This document shows positions 7,740-14,320 of a stretch of 14,320 bases of DNA, in pieces; position 1 is the stretch's first letter, and every line of letters starts with the position of its first letter. Made by a program: the position numbers and the translations under genes. Source of the DNA: Bacteroidota bacterium (GTDB lineage Bacteria > Bacteroidota > Bacteroidia > JACCXN01). The notes below the pieces were generated by a model that saw only the letters and a list, made by a program, of their open reading frames with translations, had not been told where the DNA came from and did not search any database. The stretch is from the NCBI GenBank assembly GCA_947462515.1, contig CANHPJ010000015.1, forward strand, positions 1-14,320, written 5' to 3'.

Positions 7740-8004
7740 CAAAATTGACTCACACAAGCCAAGAAGGTATTTTCCATTCAACTCTTGAGGTCATTTCAAA
7801 TTTAAAATTTCGAAAAAATTAAACTAAAATTGATTAAAAATAAATTAGATTATTGTAATTAAAAAAAACTCTTTAATTGACTCTAGCAACAAATAAAAAA
7901 AACGAATTTAATTTAAACTTTTCAGTAAGCATATCTTAATTATTTAACCATTTTAATATTTGATTAACAGCCTTATAACCTATTTAAAAAGAAATAAAAA
8001 AAAA

Positions 8005-8054
8005 TTATATTTGGCTTTATCTAGTTTTTTTAAATAACATAAAGCCAAATATAA
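8005..8054. repeat. TGGCTTTA palindrome, copy 1
   Basis: TTATATTTGGCTTTAT (8005-8020) is the exact reverse complement of 8039-8054, with an 18-base loop. It shares the stem core TGGCTTTA / TAAAGCCA with the copies at 8137 and 8403, while loop and outer arm differ. It lies about 400 bases upstream of the second ATPase gene. Confidence 0.8.
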
Positions 8055-8136
8055 CACTGAAACAAAATAGAATAAAAACCACTTGAGGACAAGTAACGCT
8101 AACCAATTTCAGACAGACATAAGGTATAAAAAATAA

Positions 8137-8180
8137 TAAATGGCTTTAAGTATGTAAAAAAACATACTTAAAGCCATTTA
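8137..8180. repeat. TGGCTTTA palindrome, copy 2
   Basis: TAAATGGCTTTAAGTATGT (8137-8155) is the exact reverse complement of 8162-8180, a perfect 19-bp stem with an A6 loop. Its inner 13 bases TGGCTTTAAGTAT and the matching arm are identical to copy 3 at 8403-8440. This is the strongest hairpin in the window. It has no adjoining gene of its own. Confidence 0.88.
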
Positions 8181-8265
8181 CAAAAACATCAAAAAAGACT
8201 TTTATAAAACTTAAATATTTTAAAATCAATTATTTAAATCTATATTTTTATTCAGAAAAAAAAAG

Positions 8266-8336
8266 TAAACCTTAGTTATTTCTTAAACCACTAAAGGTAA
8301 TTATGATAAAACATGGCAAAAGTAACCTAAGGTTTA
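8266..8336. repeat. Inverted repeat with 10-bp arms between palindrome copies 2 and 3
   Basis: TAAACCTTAG (8266-8275) is the exact reverse complement of CTAAGGTTTA (8327-8336), and three more pairs follow if one C is bulged. The arms are separated by 51 bases, so it is a looser structure than the TGGCTTTA copies and has a different sequence. Confidence 0.5.
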
Positions 8337-8402
8337 AATGATGAATAGCGACATATTAGGAGAACTTTCGTTAAGAACATTTATCAAAAAATAATTTTAT
8401 AA

Positions 8403-8440
8403 TTGGCTTTAAGTATTTATATTTACATACTTAAAGCCAA
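8403..8440. repeat. TGGCTTTA palindrome, copy 3, just upstream of the second ATPase
   Basis: TTGGCTTTAAGTAT (8403-8416) is the exact reverse complement of ATACTTAAAGCCAA (8427-8440), with a 10-base loop. Exactly 13 bases (8441-8453) separate it from ATG 8454, the same spacing as between the other ATPase gene and its own palindrome. The stem matches copy 2 over 13 bases per arm, but the loop does not. Confidence 0.88.
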
Positions 8441-8453
8441 GTATAAAATAAAC

Positions 8454-9863
8454 ATGATAGGGAGACAATCTGAAATTGAACTCTTGGAAAAGGCATACAA
8501 ATCCGAAAAATCGGAATTTGTTGCATTATACGGGAGAAGAAGAGTTGGCAAAACCTTTTTGATAAGATCGGTATTTAAAAACCGAATGACGTTTCAGTTA
8601 TCGGGACTAGCGAATGCCAACATGGCACAACAGCTGATGAATTTTAACTTAGCCATCGGAGAATTAGGCGCGCGAAAAGAAAACAAAACGCCAAAAAACT
8701 GGATGGAGGCACTTCAACTATTAAAACGGATCATAAGTAAATCAAAAACAAGAAAAAAAGTAATTTTTATTGATGAATTACCTTGGCTAGACACTAAAAA
8801 AAGTGATTTCATTACCGCTCTGGAACACTTTTGGAATAGCTGGGCAAGCGCCAGAACAGATATTTTACTAGTTGTATGCGGATCAGCTGCATCCTGGATG
8901 ATTAACAAATTAATAAATAATAAAGGAGGACTTCACAACCGGGTTACACTAAGAATAAAAATAGAACCTTTTACATTGCATGAATGCAAACTATATAGCG
9001 AATCAAAAAAAATGAAGTTGAGTAATTATCAGCTAATAGAATTATATATGGCAATGGGAGGCATTCCTTTTTACTGGGAACAACTAGAGAAAGGATTAAG
9101 CGCAACACAAAACATTCAACTGCTGTGCTTTGAAAAAAACGGTCCCCTCAGAAATGAATTTACAAACATTTTTAAATCGCTTTTTTTGCATTCCGAACGT
9201 CATGAAAAAATAATTGAGTCGCTTGCAAAAAAATCAGCCGGATTAACAAGAAATGAAATAATAAGCCTTAGTAAAAAAGAAAATGGTGGAGGCATAACTC
9301 GATTACTGACCGAATTGGAAGAAAGCGGATTCATCAGAAGGTACACCCCGTTCGGAAAAAAAGCACGCAACAGTATGTATCAGCTATGTGATTTTTATAG
9401 CTTATTTTATTTAAAATTTATAAAACCGGCAGGATCGTCTGAGAAAAATTGGAGTTTTTTAATTGACAATCCCACCCATCGTGCATGGAGTGGCTATGCC
9501 TTTGAACAGATTTGTTTATATCATACAAAACAATTAAAACAGGCCTTGGGCATAAGCGGAATAGATACCCAGATATTTTCTTGGAAAAGCACAACAACAG
9601 ACCCAGGGGCTCAAATTGATTTAATTATTGACCGAAGAGATCAAACAATCAACATATGTGAAATTAAGTTTTCTATGGCCGAATTCAATATTGATAAAAA
9701 AACAGACCTTAACTTAAGAAATAAAATTCTTGCATTTAAAACGGAGACAAAAACTAAAAAATCTATCTTTTTAACGATGATTACTCCTTTTGGTATCAAA
9801 AAAAATGAGTATGCCGGAAATATTCAGAACAATTTAAATATGGATGTGCTGTTCATAGCATAA
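8454..9863 (+). CDS. AAA+ ATPase, ATPase_2 type with C-terminal DUF234 nuclease-like region
   Basis: This is a 469-residue protein. The start MIGRQSEIELLEKAYKSEKSEFVALYGRRRVGKT is canonical for the family, so ATG 8454 is chosen over an upstream TTG at 8403 that lies inside a palindrome. Walker A is GRRRVGKT (27-34), Walker B VIFIDELPWLD (103-113), and a sensor-like CGSAASWM follows (142-149). A winged-helix-like middle (LTRNEIISLSKKENGGGITRLLTELEESGFIRRY) leads to a C-terminal PD-(D/E)xK-like core with GAQIDLIID (D389) and CEIKF (E403-x-K405). The family is common in archaea and Bacteroidota in multiple copies, with no settled function. No partner gene adjoins it. It differs strongly in sequence from the ATPase at 367-1527 but has the same domain order and the same upstream palindrome placement. 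Confidence 0.92.
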   Translation: MIGRQSEIELLEKAYKSEKSEFVALYGRRRVGKTFLIRSVFKNRMTFQLSGLANANMAQQLMNFNLAIGELGARKENKTPKNWMEALQLLKRIISKSKTRKKVIFIDELPWLDTKKSDFITALEHFWNSWASARTDILLVVCGSAASWMINKLINNKGGLHNRVTLRIKIEPFTLHECKLYSESKKMKLSNYQLIELYMAMGGIPFYWEQLEKGLSATQNIQLLCFEKNGPLRNEFTNIFKSLFLHSERHEKIIESLAKKSAGLTRNEIISLSKKENGGGITRLLTELEESGFIRRYTPFGKKARNSMYQLCDFYSLFYLKFIKPAGSSEKNWSFLIDNPTHRAWSGYAFEQICLYHTKQLKQALGISGIDTQIFSWKSTTTDPGAQIDLIIDRRDQTINICEIKFSMAEFNIDKKTDLNLRNKILAFKTETKTKKSIFLTMITPFGIKKNEYAGNIQNNLNMDVLFIA

Positions 9864-10028
9864 ATCACATGTTTAATCCAATAAAAAAGAAGCTATGCTT
9901 ATTTATAATATTAAAAAAATTACTCGTGCAATTAAAACTTAATAAACAAATTGAAATTCAGCCTGATAAAACCATAAAAAAGAGAGTAAATTTACCTGCA
10001 GTTTTATAAAAAAAGCACACATAAATAT

Positions 10029-11090
10029 ATGAAACCAAAAACCCTTATTATATTGATTTCAGCAGTTGTTGTTTTGGGAGCCATTAAATTACTTTTTCTG
10101 CTGCCGGAAAATAAAAAAACTGCTAAGACCGGAGCTCCATCTGCCCAGGTGGCCAATGTGACTGGTTTTATTGTAAAGCCGGAGCTATTTGAAAATAAAA
10201 TATTTTCATCAGGTACAATCAATGCCAGCGAGGAAGTGGCTTTAAAACCAGAAGTTTCAGGGAAATTAATTTCTATCTTCTTTATAGAAGGGTCGCAGGT
10301 AAACAAGGGGACTTTGCTTGCAAAAATAAATGATGCAGATTTACAAGCACAATTAAAAAAACTGAATTTACAGTTAAAACTATCTCAGGAAAGAGAAGCG
10401 CGATTAAAAGCCCTATTAGAGATAAAAGGTGTCAGTCAAGAAGAATACAATGAAGCTGCCAATCAACTGCAAACCATAGCTGCAGATATTGATTATACCA
10501 GAGCGCAAATTTCAAAAACAGAAATAAGGGCTCCTTTTGATGGAAAAATCGGGCTAAAACACTTTAGTGAAGGCAGCTTTGTGAGCAATACCAGTATAAT
10601 TGCCAACCTAGAACAAACGGAGGTATTAAAAATAGATTTTACGATTCCCGAAAAATATGCCTCCCTAATTAATAAAGGCGATACAGTGATTTTTAGATTA
10701 GATAATCAAAAAGGCGATTTTATTGCCAAAGTATTTGCCATTGAGCCTAAAATAAATGAACAGACCAGAAACATTAGTATCCGTGCCATTTATGACAATT
10801 CAAAAACAAATATTTACCCGGGTTCATTTGCCCGAGTGGAGCTGGTTAGCGGCAAAAAACAGTCTTCTATTATGATACCCACCGAAGCAGTTATACCGGA
10901 GTTAAAAGGTAAAAAGGTATTTGTTTACAATAATGGAAAAGCTATGCCCGTAAAAGTAGAAACAGGAACTAGAACCGAGGCACGAATTGAAATAATTAAT
11001 GGCCTTAATGAGGGCGACACCTTAATAGCAACTGGCATTATGGCTTTAAAACCAGAAACAATCGTTAAAATTATAGCCTTCAAAAAATAG
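10029..11090 (+). CDS. RND efflux periplasmic adaptor (membrane-fusion protein)
   Basis: This 353-residue HlyD/AcrA-type adaptor would bridge the inner-membrane RND pump and the outer-membrane channel. One N-terminal hydrophobic helix (about 5-25) anchors it, and there is no lipobox cysteine. A lipoyl/barrel-sandwich half (about 65-105, KPEVSGKLISIFFIEGSQVNKG) is followed by a short coiled-coil hairpin (LKKLNLQLKLSQEREARLKALLEIKGVSQEEYNEAANQLQTI). The second lipoyl half (IRAPFDGKIGLKHFSEGSFV), a beta-barrel and the membrane-proximal domain come after. The short hairpin is typical of RND adaptors. ATG 10029 has no clear Shine-Dalgarno, as is usual in this phylum. It is the first gene of the operon, 11 bases before the permease. 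No regulator gene adjoins it. Confidence 0.93.
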   Translation: MKPKTLIILISAVVVLGAIKLLFLLPENKKTAKTGAPSAQVANVTGFIVKPELFENKIFSSGTINASEEVALKPEVSGKLISIFFIEGSQVNKGTLLAKINDADLQAQLKKLNLQLKLSQEREARLKALLEIKGVSQEEYNEAANQLQTIAADIDYTRAQISKTEIRAPFDGKIGLKHFSEGSFVSNTSIIANLEQTEVLKIDFTIPEKYASLINKGDTVIFRLDNQKGDFIAKVFAIEPKINEQTRNISIRAIYDNSKTNIYPGSFARVELVSGKKQSSIMIPTEAVIPELKGKKVFVYNNGKAMPVKVETGTRTEARIEIINGLNEGDTLIATGIMALKPETIVKIIAFKK

Positions 11091-11101
11091 TCTTAAACCA
11101 A

Positions 11102-14100
11102 ATGAATATATCATCCTTAAGTATTAACAGACCAGTATTAGCCATAGTAATGAACCTAGTCATTATTCTTTTTGGCTGTATTGGCTATACTTTTTTAGGT
11201 GTTAGAGAATATCCATCTATAGATCCGCCCATTATCACTGTTAAAACAAATTACTCGGGAGCCAATGCAGGTATTATAGAAGCACAGATTACAGAGCCTC
11301 TGGAAAAGGCCATCAATGGAATTGAAGGAGTGAGAACTATTTCGTCGGCTAGTAATCAGGGATCGAGTGTTATTACTGTAGAATTTAATTTAAGCTCCAA
11401 CCTGGAGGCTGCTGCCAACGATGTTAGAGACAAGGTATCGCAAGCATTAAGACAATTGCCGCAGGATATTGATGGATTGCCAACAGTAACCAAATCAGAT
11501 GCCAACTCGGAGGCCATATTATCCCTTACCCTTCAGTCGGATACCCGGTCTCAATTAGAGGCCAGCAGCTTTGCCGAAAATGTTATCGCCGAGCGTTTGC
11601 AAACCATACCGGGGGTAAGCACCATACAAATTTGGGGACATAAGCGATATGCCATGCGATTATGGCTCGACCCGGTAAAACTTTCAGCTTATGGACTAAC
11701 ACCACAGGATGTAAAACAAGCTTTGGACAAAGAAAACGTGGAATTACCCGTTGGTAAAATTGCAGGAAACACCACCGAACTTACTCTAAAAACCATGGGT
11801 AGGTTAAAAACTGAGGAGGAATTTAACAACCTCATCATTAAAAATTCAGGTGACAACGTTATTCGATTTAAAGAAATTGGCGAAGCGGTGTTGGGGCCTG
11901 AGAATGAAGAGACTATCTTAAAACAATCTGGTACACCAATGATTGGGCTTGCTCTCATCCCTCAACCAGGAGCAAACTACATAGATATATCGAAAGAATT
12001 TTACAAACGATTTGACGAAATAAAAAAAGACCTTCCAAAAGATTTCCATCTGGATATTGCCCTTGACAATACACTATTCATCAAAAAATCCATTAGCGAA
12101 GTTATTGAAACACTTTCAATTGCCATTATACTGGTAATCATCATTATCTATTTATTTTTTAGAGATTGGATGATTGCACTTAGACCATTGGTAGATATTC
12201 CGGTATCGCTTATTGGGGCTTTTTTTATAATGTATATGATGGGGTACTCCATCAATGTGCTTACGCTGCTTGCCATAGTTTTAGCAACCGGCTTGGTAGT
12301 AGATGATGGCATTGTGGTAACGGAAAACATTTATAAAAAAATAGAAGAAGGACTAAGTCCAATGGATGCAGCCCACAAAGGATCAAAAGAAATATATTTT
12401 GCTGTTATATCTACTTCTATCACATTAGCGGCAGTCTTTATGCCGGTAATATTCCTAGAAGGTTTTGTGGGAAGGTTATTTCGGGAATTTGGAGTGGTTT
12501 TAGCCGGTGCCGTATTAATTTCAGCCTTTGTTTCGCTTACGCTTACTCCTATGCTAAATGCCCGTTTAGTAAAAAAGAATCCTAAAAAAAGCAGATTTTA
12601 TGTATACACAGAACCGTTTTTTGAACGAATGACCTTAAATTACAGTAATTCATTAACTGGTTTTTTGAAAAAAAGACATGTGGCATTAATAATTCTAGGC
12701 TTATCTTTTTTATTGATTTTTGGATTAGGAGGTCTTTTGCAAAGCGAACTTTCTCCACTTGAAGATAGAAACTGGATGCGCGTTTCCTTAACAGCACCCG
12801 AAGGTTCATCATACGAATACACCGATAATTTTGTAGATGCCTTTGCCAAATTCGTAAACGATTCCATCCCGGAAAAAAGAGTTTGTTTAACCGTTACGGC
12901 ACCAGGATTTACAGGTTCGGGAGCCGTCAATACCGGATTTGTTCGTTTGGCTCTAGTAGATGCCAGTCAGCGAAAACGTAGTCAGCAAAAAATAGCTGAT
13001 TATGTCTCCAAAGAAGCCAAAAACTTTCCGCAGGGGAAATTATTTGTAATACAAGAACAAACCATATCAGCCAGCGGTGGCGGGCGCGGAGGCATGCCTG
13101 TTCAGTTTGTGCTACAAGCCCGTACCTTCGAAAAATTAAAAGAAAAACTCCCTTTATTTTTAGAGGAGGCCAATAAAAACCCTGTTTTTCAGGGGGTAGA
13201 TTGCAACCTTAAATTTAACAAACCGGAAATAAACATCACCATAGATAGAGACAAAGCGAAAAATCTTGGAATATCCGTATCCGACATTGCCCAGACATTG
13301 CAATTGGCCTTGAGTGGACAACGCTTTAACTACTTCACTATGAATGGCAAGCAATATCAGGTTATTGGTCAATTTAGCCGTCAAAATCGTGATGAAGTGT
13401 TAGATATTAAATCACTCTATTTAAGAAATGCAGCCGGTGAATTGATACAGCTTGATAATATTGTGAAATTTAACGAAGAGAATTCTCCTCCTCAGCTTTA
13501 TCATTATAATAGATATCAGTCTGCCACTGTTTCTGCAGGTTTAGCACCTGGAAAGACTGTTGGAGATGGAATAAAAGAGATGGATAAAATTGCCGAAAAA
13601 GTGCTGGATGATAGCTTTACGACAGCACTTTCAGGCGCTTCGAGAGATTTTAAGGAAAGTTCTTCTAATATTTTATTTGCCTTTGTTTTGGCTCTGATAC
13701 TGATTTACCTGGTATTGGCAGCCCAATTCGAAAGTTTCATAGACCCTTTCATCATCATGCTTACTGTTCCTCTGGCACTTGCCGGCGCTATTTTATCGCT
13801 TTGGTATTTTAACCAAACATTAAATATTTTTAGTCAGATTGGTATTATCATGCTCATTGGATTGGTTACCAAAAATGGTATTTTAATTGTTGAGTTTGCA
13901 AACCAGTTAAAAGAAAAGGGAACATCAGCAAAAGAAGCCATTGAATTGGCAGCAGCAGCGAGACTAAGACCAATTTTAATGACCAGTATTGCCACCGCTT
14001 TAGGAGCTATGCCTATTGCACTTGCATTGGGTGCAGGAGCAAAAAGTCGTATGGGCATGGGGATAGTAATTGTAGGAGGAATATTATTTTCTTTGATGCT

Positions 14101-14164
14101 TACGCTATATGTCATTCCGGCGATTTACAGTTATTTATCAAAAGACAAAAAACAACATGTTTAA
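11102..14164 (+). CDS. RND efflux permease, AcrB/HAE1 family
   Basis: This 1020-residue proton-driven inner-membrane pump has the usual two-fold layout: a first transmembrane helix (about 10-30), a large periplasmic domain, helices 2-6 (about 335-480), helix 7 near 525-545, a second periplasmic domain, and helices 8-12 (about 855-1010). The proton-relay residues are present: D401 and D402 in GLVVDDGIVV, and K924 in LVTKNGILIVEF. The start MNISSLSINRPVLAIV is standard. The family's length is 1010-1060, so it is complete. The paired acidic residues point to the drug/amphiphile (HAE1) class, not the metal-exporting class; the substrate is unknown. It follows the adaptor by 11 bases and overlaps the TolC-like gene by 8 bases, so translation is probably coupled. 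Confidence 0.95.
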   Translation: MNISSLSINRPVLAIVMNLVIILFGCIGYTFLGVREYPSIDPPIITVKTNYSGANAGIIEAQITEPLEKAINGIEGVRTISSASNQGSSVITVEFNLSSNLEAAANDVRDKVSQALRQLPQDIDGLPTVTKSDANSEAILSLTLQSDTRSQLEASSFAENVIAERLQTIPGVSTIQIWGHKRYAMRLWLDPVKLSAYGLTPQDVKQALDKENVELPVGKIAGNTTELTLKTMGRLKTEEEFNNLIIKNSGDNVIRFKEIGEAVLGPENEETILKQSGTPMIGLALIPQPGANYIDISKEFYKRFDEIKKDLPKDFHLDIALDNTLFIKKSISEVIETLSIAIILVIIIIYLFFRDWMIALRPLVDIPVSLIGAFFIMYMMGYSINVLTLLAIVLATGLVVDDGIVVTENIYKKIEEGLSPMDAAHKGSKEIYFAVISTSITLAAVFMPVIFLEGFVGRLFREFGVVLAGAVLISAFVSLTLTPMLNARLVKKNPKKSRFYVYTEPFFERMTLNYSNSLTGFLKKRHVALIILGLSFLLIFGLGGLLQSELSPLEDRNWMRVSLTAPEGSSYEYTDNFVDAFAKFVNDSIPEKRVCLTVTAPGFTGSGAVNTGFVRLALVDASQRKRSQQKIADYVSKEAKNFPQGKLFVIQEQTISASGGGRGGMPVQFVLQARTFEKLKEKLPLFLEEANKNPVFQGVDCNLKFNKPEINITIDRDKAKNLGISVSDIAQTLQLALSGQRFNYFTMNGKQYQVIGQFSRQNRDEVLDIKSLYLRNAAGELIQLDNIVKFNEENSPPQLYHYNRYQSATVSAGLAPGKTVGDGIKEMDKIAEKVLDDSFTTALSGASRDFKESSSNILFAFVLALILIYLVLAAQFESFIDPFIIMLTVPLALAGAILSLWYFNQTLNIFSQIGIIMLIGLVTKNGILIVEFANQLKEKGTSAKEAIELAAAARLRPILMTSIATALGAMPIALALGAGAKSRMGMGIVIVGGILFSLMLTLYVIPAIYSYLSKDKKQHV

Positions 14165-14320
14165 ACGATTAATATCTCTATTACTTTTTCTGCCATTTTT
14201 AGGATTTGCCCAAAATGATAACCTGCTAACATACCAGCAAGCGATAGAACATGCATTAAAAAACAACTTCGAAATACAAATTTCGAAAAATAATTTAACA
14301 GCTGCCGAGCTTCAGAATAA
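14157..14320 (+). CDS. TolC-family outer-membrane efflux protein, N-terminal part
   Basis: ATG 14157 overlaps the last codons and stop of the permease gene by 8 bases. The frame is open to the right edge (54 codons). It starts with a signal peptide (MFKRLISLLLFLPFLGFAQ, cleavage probably after FA at 17-18), followed by LLTYQQAIEHALKNNFEIQISKNNLTAAELQN. That is the classic first helix of an OEP/TolC protomer (L-x-x-A-I-x-x-A-L-x-N-N). It would be the outer-membrane channel of the tripartite pump encoded by the two preceding genes. Confidence 0.9.
   Translation, partial: MFKRLISLLLFLPFLGFAQNDNLLTYQQAIEHALKNNFEIQISKNNLTAAELQN

Larger units (their letters stand above)
7542..8453. other. Gene-free, AT-rich region dense in inverted repeats
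   Basis: About 0.9 kb separates the divergent prfC and second ATPase genes. I see no convincing reading frame or tRNA. It holds at least six inverted repeats: 7664-7695, 7701-7739, 8005-8054, 8137-8180, 8266-8336 and 8403-8440, listed separately. Three share a TGGCTTTA stem. The last four centres (about 8030, 8159, 8301 and 8422) lie 120-143 bases apart. It must also hold the promoters of both flanking genes, but no clear TTTG/TAnnTTTG pair was found. Confidence 0.7.

Noticed and set aside
8005..8440. CRISPR-like array in the palindrome region
   Set aside because: There are only three copies, the spacings are unequal (129 and 263 bases between centres), and the repeats are perfect hairpins with variable loops. 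No Cas gene is present.
8403..8453. TTG start giving a 17-residue N-terminal extension of the second ATPase
   Set aside because: The extension would be translated from the palindrome itself. The family's normal start is MIGR, which matches ATG 8454.
9857..9899. Inverted repeat AGCATA / TATGCT after the second ATPase, as a 3' copy of its palindrome
   Set aside because: It has only 6 bp per arm and no similarity to the TGGCTTTA stem, so it cannot be called a terminator or a flanking repeat.

Overview
The window looks like a chromosomal segment from an AT-rich member of the Bacteroidota. The signs are a Bacteroidota-type release factor 3, weak or absent Shine-Dalgarno sequences, one plausible TAnnTTTG promoter box, and an adaptor/RND/TolC efflux operon in the usual order. 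Genus cannot be given from the sequence alone. Housekeeping-type genes alternate with accessory-looking genes.

Layout. 1-221: the C-terminal end of a membrane protein, probably a PlsC-like acyltransferase (+). 327-1584: a minus-strand AAA+ ATPase of the AAA_14/DUF4143 type, bracketed by two 43-bp imperfect direct repeats, each containing a palindrome. 1710-3249: a minus-strand pair, a TPR/glycine-rich membrane protein overlapped by a small multi-span membrane protein. 3489-3927: an XRE-type regulator (+) with a candidate promoter and a strong terminator. 3946-7541: a minus-strand run transcribed prfC, then a short-chain dehydrogenase, then a two-domain VOC protein, with a 17-bp-arm hairpin filling the SDR-VOC gap. 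7542-8453: about 0.9 kb without a gene but dense in inverted repeats, three of which share a TGGCTTTA/TAAAGCCA stem. 8454-9863: a second, only distantly related ATPase (ATPase_2 type with a C-terminal nuclease-like DUF234 region). 10029-14320: an efflux operon of membrane-fusion protein, RND permease and a truncated TolC-like protein.

The most interesting signal is shared by the two ATPase genes. Each encodes an N-terminal P-loop ATPase and a C-terminal D...ExK nuclease-like motif. Each has a perfect or near-perfect palindrome ending exactly 13 bases before the start codon, and each has further copies of its own palindrome nearby (one at the 3' end of the first gene, two upstream of the second). 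The two palindrome families differ in sequence. This fits gene-specific palindrome units, either operators or mobile-element ends and scars. That reading is inference, but it can be tested by comparing genomes. The other genes look conventional.
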